From Cheiracanthium punctorium (taxonomy: Eukaryota; Arthropoda; Arachnida; Araneae; Cheiracanthiidae): a DNA stretch of 64,000 nt. The position numbers and the translations under genes were made by a program. Below the pieces are notes generated by a model. That model searched no databases. It was given only the letters and a program-made list of their open reading frames with translations, and was not told the DNA's origin. The number at the start of each line of letters is the position of its first letter. The first letter of the stretch is position 1. Location: the NCBI GenBank assembly GCA_038373885.1, contig JAWZYV010016978.1, positions 62,001-126,000 of the forward strand, given 5' to 3'. Below are positions 33,489 through 44,311 of this stretch, one piece after another.

Positions 33489-35120
33489 TTATTTTGCTGT
33501 ATAGACAACACAACATAATTAATTTGAGTCCTGATCCTACTATGGAATTCAGCAAACAACTGAGCAGTCAATAACAGCCGTGAAACGTGATCGTGTTTAT
33601 AAATCAGCAGGAGAATCTCTCAAAAAGTTGTGAAGATGGCCGAGCTATTTTACGTGCAACTGTCTTTACAACGCTTTGAAACAATTAGACAGTTCCTCAG
33701 GTTTGACAACAAAGAAAGCAGAACAAGTCGTCGACGCCTGGATAAATTAGCACCAATAAGATCATTATTTGAGATGTTTGTTGCACAATTTCCGAAGATG
33801 TTTGTGCCTTACGAATGTTTGACGATAGATGAACAGCTCGTGCCATTTCGACGTAAGTGCCCATTTAGGCAATATTTAACAACAAAGCCAAGATGGAAAT
33901 ATGAAATTAAATTATGGTTGATGTCGGATGTAAAAACAGCATACGTGTACAACGCTGAAGCGTATACTGGAAAACCTCTTCATGGTGAGCGTGATATAAA
34001 CCAAGGAAGAAATGTTGTTTTGCGCCTGGTGAAGGCAGTTGAGGGCACTGCTCGGAACATAACGGTGGTTAATTTTTTCAGTGATTATATCCTTACAGAA
34101 GAATTGTTAAAGAGAAAACTAACACTTGTTGGGACGCTCAGAAAAAAATAAACCGTTTATTCCTCCTGAATTTCAACATCACCTAATAGGGCTGTATTCT
34201 CCTCAGTGTTCGGATTTGAACAGGATAATACTCTGGTATCGTATGTTCCAAAAAGAAATAAGTCAATGATTCTTCTTTCCACTATGCATCAGGACGCCAA
34301 AGTCTCACAGAAAAATGAAAAGAAACCAAATATAATCTTATATTATAATGAAACCGAAGGTGGAGTGGACACAACAGATAAACTAGCTCCTACCTATACA
34401 TGTAAGAGAGGAACAAGGAGGTGGCCGGTTTGTTTGTTTTATAATATGATTGATCTAGCTGCAATTAATGCTTTTGTTGTTTTCATGCACGTAAATCCGT
34501 CGTATAATGAACGCAAACTTTTCAAAAGACGACTTTTTCTATAGAACTCTGAAAACAGCTGACAGACTCTCAAAGAAATTGCCGGGAAAAAACGAATGTG
34601 TTGGTAGCTATAAACAAGACGTTACTAACTGTAAAAGAAGATGCAGATAATTTGAAAACACCTAAACGAGGAAGGTGCAAAGAATGCGGCCCTAAGAAAG
34701 ATAGAAAAACTCAGACAAGATGTGGATCTTGCCAGTCATTTCTTTGTCAAGAGCATGCAAATACTTATTGTAAATCTTGTATTAATACGTAAAATAATAT
34801 GTAATGTGCAATAATATTTCATATGTAAGTAAAATATGTAGAAATAAGTAAAATAGTAAGTAATTATTTCGTGAGTTTAAATATTTTAGCAAGCCACATA
34901 CGCAATCAAGGAATCGGTCGAACTGTGGGAGGGGGGGGGGGAGAAAAGTAAAAAGGAGGTATAAATGAGGCAAAATATACATACTTAATCATTAACTAAT
35001 AATAGCATCCAAAATGAGCCAAACGGGAACTATTGTAAAAGACTTGAGTAAATCTATACGAACTGGGTCGATTAGACCCATCCAGGTAGAACGTAACTTT
35101 TTTTCAACAGGGTAGGAAGG
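32749..35120 (+). mobile_element. piggyBac element, complete ends
   Basis: The 2,372-bp element is flanked by TTAA at 32745-32748 and 35121-35124. The inverted ends are CCTTTCTACCCTGT and CCTTCCTACCCTGT (13 of 14 bases). Just inside the left end is the hairpin TGGGTCGATTCGACCCA, repeated near 32940 as TGGGTCGAATCGACCCA and at the right end near 35065 as TGGGTCGATTAGACCCA. It encloses a broken piggyBac transposase. These are all diagnostic piggyBac features. Confidence 0.92.
33117..34792 (+). pseudogene. piggyBac transposase, inactivated
   Basis: The likely start MANRKRKLSEEE at 33117 is followed by an acidic N-terminus, a low-complexity insertion near 33460 and the catalytic core. The core shows the first Asp in LTIDEQL, then FRRKCPFRQYLTTKP, and the third Asp in EGGVDTTDK. 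The segment for the second catalytic Asp reads NITVVNFF, where family members have an Asp-Asn pair, so Asp appears changed to Val. The C-terminus at 34598-34792 keeps the cysteine-rich zinc-binding domain (RCKECGPKKDRKTQTRC, then CGSC, CQEH, CKSC). Frameshifts occur near 33193, at an A-run near 34145, near 34200 and near 34544. It cannot make an active transposase; DNA-binding pieces might survive only as fragments. Confidence 0.9.
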
Positions 35121-35252
35121 TTAATATGGGATCACCTCTAAGGTTAAAAAAAAAAAAACCTTTGAAATAGATCCGTGGTAAAAAAATATTGCTGAATGTA
35201 CATAAAGGAGAAAGATTCCGACGATTTGATAAATAAATCCTTTTTGAAGTCG

Positions 35253-35283
<31 letters not shown>

Positions 35284-35290
35284 CTAAGAA
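35121..35290. other. piggyBac flank with long A-run
   Basis: The target TTAA is followed by unique sequence and a poly-A tract of about 28 bases at 35256-35283. Confidence 0.5.
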
Positions 35291-36300
35291 AATCTGAAAC
35301 ACTTTCAGATTTTAAATACTCTCAAAAGTGCTATATATTAAAAGCGTATCATAATCCGTGCGTCTTCCCTATTTTCTTTCCTTATTCCATTAAGTTGGAA
35401 AGTGCATCATTTATTCACGAGTGTGCCGTATTTTTCTCCCTTGTTCCATAAAACACATTTTTGGAATCGAAATCTGTCTAAAACTAGCCTGCTAAATTTG
35501 TTTTGCAATCTTTGCCAAGCGTATTCCAACAGTACTTAACCGTTTTAAATATTATTTGGAATGCGCATCATAATCCATGAGTGTTCCGTGTTTGTGGATT
35601 ATCTTTCTTGGGTTGATATCTACTTTAACGCCCGACTCTCGCCAAGGTGGCGATAATTAAAGATATACAGTACAGTTATCACGACGATTTTTTGTATTTA
35701 TATGACAACCTTAATTTAGAATTAAAATGGCGATTTGGAAGAACATGTAAATACAGCATTCCATTACTTATTTATTAATTTTGGGTTGCCCTTTAATCTA
35801 GTTTTAATAACTAGGTTTCTTCAGATTCCTTAACTGGTACGTTAATCGCTAATTTGTTCACTTTAGTTTTCAGGTAATTCTTTTGGAAGCATTGAAGCTT
35901 GTGCATAACTCCTAAAGACCTATGACTGTAAGGCTCGCCAAAGTGCGGCGATTTTTTAGGCTTGCAGGAATGGAGGCGTGAAAATAGGAATAAACTCTTT
36001 CTTTTTCCATAAAACACATCTTTGAAATCGAAATCTATAGTAAAATCGCCTACTGAAACTGTTTTACAATATTCGCTAAGCATATTCCAACTATACTTCA
36101 AAATTTTAAATACTGTTTGCAATGAGCATCATAATCCATGAGTGTGCCGTGTTTGTCTTTCTTGTTCCATAAAGCACATCTTTGGAATCAAAATCTATCT
36201 TAAAACCGCCTACTAACACTATTTTAGAATCTTCGCCATGCATATTTTAACCATACTTTCCTAGTTTCTAGCCAAATTCGGAAGATATCGCCAAGCTCGG
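35291..36300 (+). repeat. repeat family H followed by about 150-bp satellite-like units
   Basis: A family-H hairpin copy at 35291-35440 leads into diverged units with TTGTTCCATAAA(A/G)CACAT, TTTGGAATC(G/A)AAATCT and CATAATCCATGAGTGT at about 35445, 35995 and 36165. The units are separated by sequence rich in CGCCAA words. Non-coding. Confidence 0.55.
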
Positions 36301-36626
36301 TTTTGAAGTTATTTTTTGGCAGCAAACGGCGATCAGTTATCAAAAATTTCAAACCTTTCAAGATTTTAATCTTGTCCGCCCCCTGCCGAACTCCACTTTA
36401 TCTGGAAAACACATTTCAAAAGATCTTCACGGTGACAGTTCAGGTCTACAAAACCTGTCTACAAATAATGTCGATAAAGTCGCGTAGACAAAAATCTAGG
36501 ACTGAACGAAATAGCAACCTAGTGCTTAAAAAAAAAAAATACAGGAGATGCAGAAAAAAATCAGCTAAACATCGTCTCTAATCGGCTTCTTGATTGTTAG
36601 TGATTGTGACAACCTACACTATTGTA

Positions 36627-36850
36627 CACTAGGACGATCTGCCAAGGATGGGGGGTTGCCTTGGTAGGAGGGCTTTCTAAGGGGTTCTATCACGTATTCA
36701 CGTTACATCTGGAGAAAACCCACCCAAAATCAAGAATGTTAGATCGACAGCCGCGCGATGGGACCCGAACCCGGAACCTTCAAACTTCGGCCGTCTACCA
36801 TCGAAGGCCGCTTTCCTGATCAAGAGGGAGTCGCGGGCCGCTTGGCCAAT
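36627..36850 (-). mobile_element. tRNA-derived SINE, copy 1
   Basis: On the minus strand, the A-box-like TGGCCAAGCGG (36838-36848) is followed by GGTAGACGGCCGAAG, a B-box region in GGTTCCGGGTTCGGG and a body GCGCGGCTGTCGATCTAAC. It ends near CTTGGCAGATCG. This layout is a pol III promoter plus tail, as in tRNA-SINEs. It shares its body with copies at 42788 and 56295 but has a different head. Confidence 0.65.
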
Positions 36851-37059
36851 TATCACTTATAAGCAATAAATTTTTCGCACCTCTGAGAAAGAGGGAGATA
36901 CTCCGGACAATAGGTAATTGGGGACCGTGGATAATATTGCGGTTCTTACACTTGTGGTTTCCCACCCCATCTATTGTTCGGTAGAAGGTCGCCGCGTCAA
37001 GACCCGGTCAAATATCCCCATTCAAATACATTGTAGTCGTGACGGTCGCTGGGTATGGG

Positions 37060-37105
37060 CAATGGCCTTTTCAGTGACATAACCACTGTGCCAGAGTGAG
37101 GCAAT
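37060..37105 (-). mobile_element. SINE head fragment
   Basis: The minus-strand sequence TGGCACAGTGGTTATG and CACTGAAAAGG matches the head of the SINE at 42788-43005 but lacks the body. It is a truncated copy or a free head. Confidence 0.45.
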
Positions 37106-37502
37106 GGGCTTTTTGAAAGTTGCTATGATATGTATCTATCTCTGTGCAAAATTTGAAGACCATTCGTGTAACAGTAAAGATTTGTATACAGCAAAAGCGG
37201 GTCAAACTGAATTTTATGCAACCATAAAAATTTTCGCAGGAACAAAAATAATTAAAAATAAATACAAATTTTAAATATATATTTATTTCAAGAAAATTTT
37301 TCTTTCCTCCTACTGTTCTTTTAAAGTTATTAATCACCGTCATCATAAAAAATTCACTGAATTGTTTCAAATGCATAAGTGTAGTTTCGGTTCGGGGAAG
37401 GACAGGCATAGGGGGACACGTAACCCCCAATTTTGTTCAGATAAACAATTATTTAAAAGTCTTTCTTTTAACTTGATAAACACTGCCATTCTTACTTTTC
37501 AT

Positions 37503-37625
37503 CAAGGGCGGATACAGATACTTTTTACGAAGGGGGCGTGAATCGTGAGCATTTATCTAGTGTAAATATATTTTTCTGGAAGGGAGTGCGCGCCCCCCTG
37601 CGCCCTCCCCTTGGATCCGCCTTTG
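37503..37625. mobile_element. hAT MITE, GGGCGGAT family
   Basis: A 123-bp element with ends CAAGGGCGGATAC and GGATCCGCCTTTG is flanked by CTTTTCAT and CTTTTGAT (7 of 8 matching). The ends resemble those of the 3291-7945 element. Confidence 0.65.
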
Positions 37626-38058
37626 CTTTTGATAGGTCATGTGCGTCCAAAACTTTTAGTCATGATAAGCTTATTTTCGAATGTCCAGTTCCTTTGCGCA
37701 TATTTGTATGTGTGCCTGACTGTGTTTTGCAATGAACCTTACCGATATAAAAAAAAATAAAACATATCTCTGTTCCATTTATTCGCACGCAGTTCGTGAA
37801 AGAATACTACCATGAAAGCTGGAAAAATGACCTTCCACCTGAAAATAAAATGAAAAAAAGAATTTCTGACATGACTTGGCTGTCTATTCGAATCATTTCA
37901 GCTGTTCGAATTTAGTCATCCATCAGGTGAAGTGGGAAAGAATGTTATTGCTCGATGTTTTTGAAATGCAGTGTCGATTCGTGTTATAACGATCTCATCG
38001 GTACGGTTCGTTATATCAGATGGATTAGCAAGATTTTTTTTCCAGTAATGCTTTTTTT

Positions 38059-38300
38059 TAGCACTTTCCAACAAGGTTGAAAAGTGCTTATGATTTTGGC
38101 TTGTCTGTCTGTCCGTCCGTCTTTATTTCTGTGCTCTAACCCCGTGAGTATCCATCGATTTCTACGAAATTCACATGTTATTCCTATGTACTGTACCATG
38201 TACCCTATTGAAAATGGTGTATGTAACATGTATAGTTCTCCTACAGGAAGATTCAAAAGATTTCGCTACATTACATTATGATATTACACTACATGATTTC
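38059..38300 (+). repeat. repeat family F, well-preserved copy
   Basis: It opens with CACTTTCCAACAAGGTTGAA and runs through GTCTGTCTGTCCGTCCG, CCATCGATTTCTACGAAATT and ACCATGTACCCTATTGAAAA to CTACAGGAAGATTCAAAAG. Further F-like blocks continue to about 38500. Confidence 0.7.
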
Positions 38301-38799
38301 AATACATTAACACTCTGGGGGCAGTGATTCTTTAAAGCGTATTTTAGAAATATCCAGCTGTTTGCGATGAAGCATAATTGATAGGTGTTATTAAGGATTA
38401 CAAGATAAAGCTCTCCATTGAAAATAGTTTCTGTATCATAAAATAGCTCTTCTACAGCACTCAAAATAATTCCAATACATTACGGTCATTTGAAAATTCG
38501 TTACTCGCGTTCTAATTAACCGATTTAGTGTGCTGTGTTGTATTAACGCAAAGCTACGCAAGGGCTGTCTGCCTAGGAGGGAGTAGGTGGCGGCGTTGCA
38601 CAGTGGAGTATTTGTGTCAAAATCCTGGCCAAAAATATTTTTCATGTGTTTTAACGTTAAAATCATTACTGTTGATCTTTGACTGAATAATCAAAGATCA
38701 TTCAGTCAAAGATCATCGAGTCGCCAAACGACTCGAAGTTGGTTTCTAACAAATGTCTTGTCTGGGATGTGTCCCTTACTGGGAAGTACTGCCGTTGTA

Positions 38800-38965
38800 T
38801 AATACCACTTATAAATGTAATGCCACGCGGCTGTCGATCTAACGGTCTGGAGTTTTGGGCGATTTCTCCAGATGTCACGTGAATACGCATTAGAACCCAT
38901 TAAAAATCCCTCCGCCCAAGGCAACCTTCCCGTTACGCAAATAGCCGTGTAGCTGTGCCTTAACC
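38800..38965 (+). mobile_element. SINE body fragment, plus orientation
   Basis: GCGGCTGTCGATCTAACGGT and CTCCAGATGTCACGTGAATA match the body of the SINE family, here without the tRNA-like head. The body is followed by GCCCAAGGCAACC near 38918. Confidence 0.55.
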
Positions 38966-39307
38966 ACAATAAAAATATACAAATGTAGTACTTTTTTTAC
39001 TTATAACAATACTTATAAATATAATACTACTTATCTATAAATCAAATTTTATCATAAAAATTTTTAGATTTTTCACTTTTCTAAATGTAGTTAATATAGG
39101 GATCTTAGTTTTCTAATGACTTCTGAAGATTAACTTTTTCATTCCGATTCTTTTGAACTCTGATATTCGTCTCCACTCAGAAACACTTTCTTAATCTTGT
39201 TCTTCTTTTTTTTTTTTTAGCACTCGGGTGCTATTTCTTTCAAGCACGGGATTTTTGTCTACGCTGCGCGCCGTGGTCACTTTTCTGTTTGATTCATGTT
39301 TTCTGCA

Positions 39308-39869
39308 GAGTGATTTGATATTGCTAACGGAAACATATGGACTACCCCTTCAGATGATTTTCAAATAACAGGATTCACTTTGGTCGAACGGATAGACAGT
39401 GGTTTCCAAAACAGAAAGCCATCTGGAGTTGTGATTTTTATAGAGGAAAACTTTATAAAAATCACTTTATAAAGAGAATATGAAACACTTTACCCGTGCC
39501 CGTGCCTACACGAGCCAGATCAATGGTGTTCAAATGGTCATTTAGCATATTCAAGATAAAGTTACATACGCTAGTCCTCAAATTTCTTATGAAGATAAAT
39601 TAGACGCTCTATTCGAAACGTTACTGAAGGAGGGTGATTGTAAGACTGTTTTAGTAGGAGATTTTAACACAGAATTAAATTTCGATCAAGGATCCAATTT
39701 CATAACTGAAATGGGTACTTTAGATTTTCCAATACGCACTCATCCAAAACATTTCACCACTAGGGGCCAAACAACAATTGACGCAATTTTCAGGAACAAA
39801 ATTATGCGAACAGGAGTCTATATGAGCACTTACAATTATCATTTTCCTCTATATGGCAGAATTGATTGA
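39308..39869 (+). pseudogene. EEP endonuclease-domain fragment of a LINE or Helentron
   Basis: Three in-frame blocks separated by frameshifts read SDLILLTETY, then ITGFTLVERIDSG and PSGVVIFIEENF, then an open stretch from about 39550 to 39869. The last contains the endonuclease motif GDFN (39660-39671) and a TTIDAIF motif. TET, GDFN and the T-T-I-D block are typical of the endonuclease/exonuclease/phosphatase domain of non-LTR retrotransposons and of some Helitron-like elements. The histidine-containing final motif is present as YNYHFPLY, with a stop soon after. No reverse transcriptase follows. Confidence 0.65.
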
Positions 39870-41269
39870 ACAGATTTTAAAAAAATCTGAAATTCTTGCA
39901 GCCGTGTGCGTAAATAAAATCTGAAAGTGTTTAAAAAAATTTTGACAGAGAGAGAGACCACCTCTGGAAGAAGAAGTTGTAGGGTCTCACTGCTACAAAG
40001 CTTGCTCTTTTTCCTTGGCCTTTGTCTAGAGCAGCTAAAAGGACACTGCTTAAAAGAAGCCTCATTGCAGACCAGTGGTTTGAAAATCTCATTCCAAGCT
40101 GAGGCAAAAGTAATTTATTTCAAGTCAGCACTTCAAAATGACTTGAAGAGCTAGCACGTGTTTCTGTTTATACACTCACACTTCCATGACCCGAAGTCAC
40201 AGTTGCCAACCTTTGAGAACCAAAAAAGGAGAGTTTTTGCTTTGGACACAATTTACTACATAAATGGAAAACTAAGCTGTAAATAGATGGGACTATTTAT
40301 AGGACTAAGAAAGGGCAATTTTGGAATATGTAGAAATTTTCTTCTTGTAGCAAATTTACATTAGAAAAATAAGAAGTTACATACTGAATTTAAAATACTA
40401 ATGATAAATCTTAACTGAAATGAAATTTTACATACCTTTATCCAAACACTTGCACATAATTTATAGTTTATGTGAAATACAAGCGCGTTTGTTTGTATTC
40501 CTTTTGCGATCACCCGTCAAAAAATTATCGAAAAAAAATGGCGCTATATAAATAATTTTTTTTTATAAAAATGGTGGATGTTAGGGGAACATTTTTTTCT
40601 TGGAATAGGCACTCAATACTGTAATAATTACGATTATAGTTGAAATTAGGCGCGACAAGCCGTGACACCCCTTCAAAAAGCTTTTTAAAATGTGGATTTT
40701 TGAAAAAAAAATTAGAAAAAATTTTACAATTTTTTTTAATAAAGTCATATTATTTTTTTCAAGCTAATATATACATATAATTAAAATACATATATTTTAC
40801 TACAATTATACTAAGTTTCAAATCAGTAAATTAATTTAAAGAGCCCGTAAAAAATGCACGACGAAGTAATAGAAAACGCTGAAATCTCTTGCCGTAAATG
40901 AAGAAACTTGCTTTTAAACCGAGTGTTGCATCTTTTGGATATGAATTATGGTCGAAAAACATGCATTTCATGATGCATCAGTTACTAGGCTACCCAAAAA
41001 CATATATATTACTGTTTTTAAACAAATTTAAAATTTTCGCTTTTGGGCCAGGATTTTGATACGAATACTCCATTGTGCGTTGGTCGGAGGAATTTTTAAG
41101 GGTTTCTAGCGCATTAACCGATTTACATGCAACAAAATTGCAAACTTTGACTTTTTAGCCTGCGGAACATTAATTTTAGACGTCTAACCCTTAAACGAAT
41201 AAATTTCTCGATCACTGTATTCGTGCGTTTCTGTTATGTTGTATAAGAAAATAATCTACATTTTCAACA
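39870..41269. other. no gene seen
   Basis: AT-rich sequence. AATCTGAAAGTGTTT near 39920 is a partial family-H hairpin. A block near 41040-41160 resembles SINE-tail sequence. The rest is unassigned. Confidence 0.4.
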
Positions 41270-41940
41270 TTCCGGTAAGACTGAGAGGTGTTTATGAATT
41301 AGATTTGTCTGCCCATTCTTCTGTCCACCGGTCCATGCTTGAACTGCCGTAAATATACAACGATTAGTGCAAAAATTATATATGTTTTCTCTATGTACAG
41401 TACCGTGTACACCATTGAAAATGGTGTATGTAGCATTAATAGTTCTTTTACAGGAGCCAAAAGAAAAAAAAAATTCAACACATCACGCTCTGTGGTCATT
41501 CAGTCTTGAAAGCGTACTTTTGAGATATTTGGTTTTTTCAACGAAAACAAAGTTGACAGACTATATGTTATTAATACTCACAAAATAATGTTATCCATCG
41601 ACGATAGTGTCTGTGTTATTAATAGTTCTTCTACAGGAACACTCAAAAGAATTCCAGTACATTACGATCTATCGCAGTTGAGAGACATTAATCCATTTCA
41701 AGCGCAGTACAATAAGAATAAAAATTTTTTATAACAGTTTACTCTTCCATTGAACGATGGAGGAAACTTACAGGATCTCTCAAAATTACATTCATAATGA
41801 CAATACAACAATTTTTAAGATCATCGCCAAAATCTCGCCAGATTTAAGGACAATACATCTCCAAAAGTTGCACAAAAATAGTTTTGTGTTGGAAAGTGTT
41901 TCATAATCAATACGTTTAGCATGATTTATCTTTCTTGTTT
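41270..41940 (+). repeat. repeat family F, long copy
   Basis: Family landmarks run from GAGAGGTGTTTATGAAT, through ACGATTAGTGCAAAAATTAT, GTACAGTACCGTGTA and AATAGTTCTTCTACAGGAAC, to TTGGAAAGTGTTTCATAATC and GCATGATTTATC. It aligns with 20860-21480 over its whole length. Confidence 0.65.
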
Positions 41941-41989
41941 TAAAATTTGATTTGATCGCACTTTAAAATCATATTACTTGTGTAGAATA

Positions 41990-42120
41990 CAATCGAACCT
42001 TGTTATCACAACATTCAAATTCCGATTTCGTGCATATGCAATTCCGGTTATCGCAAGACTCCGCTCATGGACGACACTTTTTTTGTGGTCCCGAGAGTGT
42101 CGGGCTACGAAGTTCGACTA
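41990..42120. mobile_element. short pogo-like MITE
   Basis: The segment is flanked by TA. Its ends CAATCGAACCTTGTTATC and the inverted GAAGTTCGACTA resemble pogo/Tigger termini (CAGTCGAACCTCG). Only 131 bp, non-coding, ends diverged. Confidence 0.45.
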
Positions 42121-42346
42121 TATATAGCATAAAACATTGCATTAAAAAGTTTCAATGATGAACATAGTATAATAATTTATACAATTTATGAGCCTGATAT
42201 TTATTACAATTTATCTGGTATGGCTGTGAAAAACACTCATAAAAAATAGCAATAAACACTACATACGTTGTTTTCCATGCAAAGCATTCTTTATCTTATA
42301 GGAAAATTTTGGGTATTTTGTGAAAAGAAAAGAAAAAAAAAATATG

Positions 42347-42745
42347 TACTGTTACAAAGTTGTAATGTTGTTTTCCCTCGCGAATGTGTATGAGCGTGAA
42401 AGTGCGTTGTACCGTCACCGTCGGAGGTGACGGTTGTACAGGCATTGTTGGAAGTGAAATGAGTATGTAACCTCTTGACCATGGCGACAAACTCGGCGAC
42501 CATTATGGCGACTTGACGACAAATTTGGCAACTTCGGTGACAAAAAAAAAAGTTCTCGAAACTGGTAGAATTTTGGCTCCATCTCAATTAGCAGAGAAGT
42601 TTCTGGAAAAGCCTGGAAAAATTACATGTGACGTCACATCCTCTTTCAAATCCATGAATAAGGAGGTCTCTCCTATAGGTAGTTAGTGTGTGATAGACTG
42701 GGGATACTGAGAGCAAGGCGATACGATTGATATTGCCGGTTTTTT
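42347..42745 (-). repeat. repeat family G, left arm of an inverted pair
   Basis: From the outside inward it reads TGTTACAAAGTTGTAATGTT, a CACCGTC/GACGGT hairpin near 42413-42432, GAAATGAGTATGTAACCTC, a stretch of TGGCGAC words, TGACGTCA (42629) and GTGTGTGATAGACTG. The inverted partner is at 46870-47182. Confidence 0.7.
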
Positions 42746-42787
42746 TTTTTTGTTGTGTGTGTGTGTGTAAGTATGGCAACGCTAGGC

Positions 42788-43005
42788 TAGGGCGATCTGC
42801 CAAGGATGGGGTGTGCCTCGGTTGGAGACTTTCTAAGGGATTCTAACGCGCATTCACGTTGCATCTGGAGAAAACCTACCAAAACACCAGACCGTTAGAG
42901 CGACAGCCGCGCGATGGTACCCGAATCCGGGATCTTCACACTTCGGCCGTCTACCATTTTCAGTGGCATAACCACTGTGAGTTGGTGAGGCGATATTGCC
43001 GCTGG
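42788..43005 (-). mobile_element. tRNA-derived SINE, copy 2
   Basis: On the minus strand the head CACAGTGGTTATGCCACTG is followed by GGTAGACGGCCGAAG, a B-box-like CCCGGATTCGGGTACC and the common body GCGCGGCTGTCGCTCTAACG to GATCTGCC-type tail sequence (+ strand GGGCGATCTGCC at 42791). The A-box part differs from the copies at 36627 and 56295. Confidence 0.65.
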
Positions 43006-44311
43006 AACCGTGTTATTATTGCGCTATTTTAATGATCTGCTGTGATATGTGTTAAAATTGCTGTATTTATTGTGAGATATAGTGCTTCGTTTCGACGAAA
43101 ATAAGTGCTACTTTCGATTTTACAAGCTTGCTGAACTATTTTAGTCTATACCCACTGCCCGATTTTGTAAAAATATTCATGCAATACCCACCCACACTTT
43201 TCAAGAAATCATAGACTTTTTTTTTTTGTGTGTGTGTGCGTTGGAACCTTTCAAAAAAGACATAAATAACAGTTGTCGCATTTATTACTGTTATCTGCCA
43301 TGTAAAAATTTTAAACGTAATTGAAATAGGGTAAACAAATGTTTTAAATTTTCTAATATGCACCTGCACATACAAATGGTAGCTAAACGACATGCAAATA
43401 TGTTTCATGCCAAAAGATTTAACCTGCCTTTCTCCCCCCGTCCCGATTGCTGAAATGGGTCACAGCAAGTAGTCATAACAGATAGGTTAAGGTTAACTAT
43501 CTAGTTCACTTGCGCAGCTGAAACGTGCAACATGGTTAAATAGCATATAATAAAATCAAAATATAAATTTAGAACTATATTGATTAACAACTAAGAATTT
43601 CAGTACAGTGTGTGGCTTGAGATACAAGTTTAATTCGTTCCTCGATTAAACTCGTTAATTAAAATACTCATCTATCTATCTATGTATATATAAATACGTC
43701 AAGGAAAACATTTGTGTCTCTTTTGCAGCGCATTGCGAGAACGGAAGCGCGAGAAATTCGGCACAGTTACAGTTCGTATGGAGGTGGTTGTGCGAATGAT
43801 AAAATTTATGTGTAATATGTTCATGCACTGTAAAAAAAATTAGAGAAGTAAATTGGCACGCAATATTTTGCGCCAAGTCGGGCGATGGTTCCATGTTGCG
43901 TTAATTTTGAAATAACAAAATTAAGTTACAGCGATACTCTACAGTATTCTAACAAAATTTGCAAAAAATGAAATTATTTGCCATTTTAGTGAAAATATTC
44001 TTGAAATAAGTCAGCAATCACCAGGAGATGAAAATAAGATTATATTATTAATGAGATGTATGGAAATATTTCCGACAAAACATGTTCTCAGATATTGAAG
44101 TCAGTTATTTTAGCACCTAAAAATGATTATTGTACATTTATTAATACTGATATACTAAATCGAATACAGGGTGAAATAAGATCATATCATAGCTACGATA
44201 AAATAATTTGCCATGATGACAGTGAAATCAATAATTATCCGGTAGAGTTTTTGAGTTCTTTGACCGTTAGTCGTTTGGATAATTTTCAGTCAGGCGATAA
44301 AACGACAAATA
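43006..44311. other. no gene seen
   Basis: AT-rich sequence between a SINE and the Tc1 element. An open stretch of 91 codons at 44056-44331 runs up to and into the Tc1 end. It has no recognisable motif, so it is not called. Confidence 0.4.
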
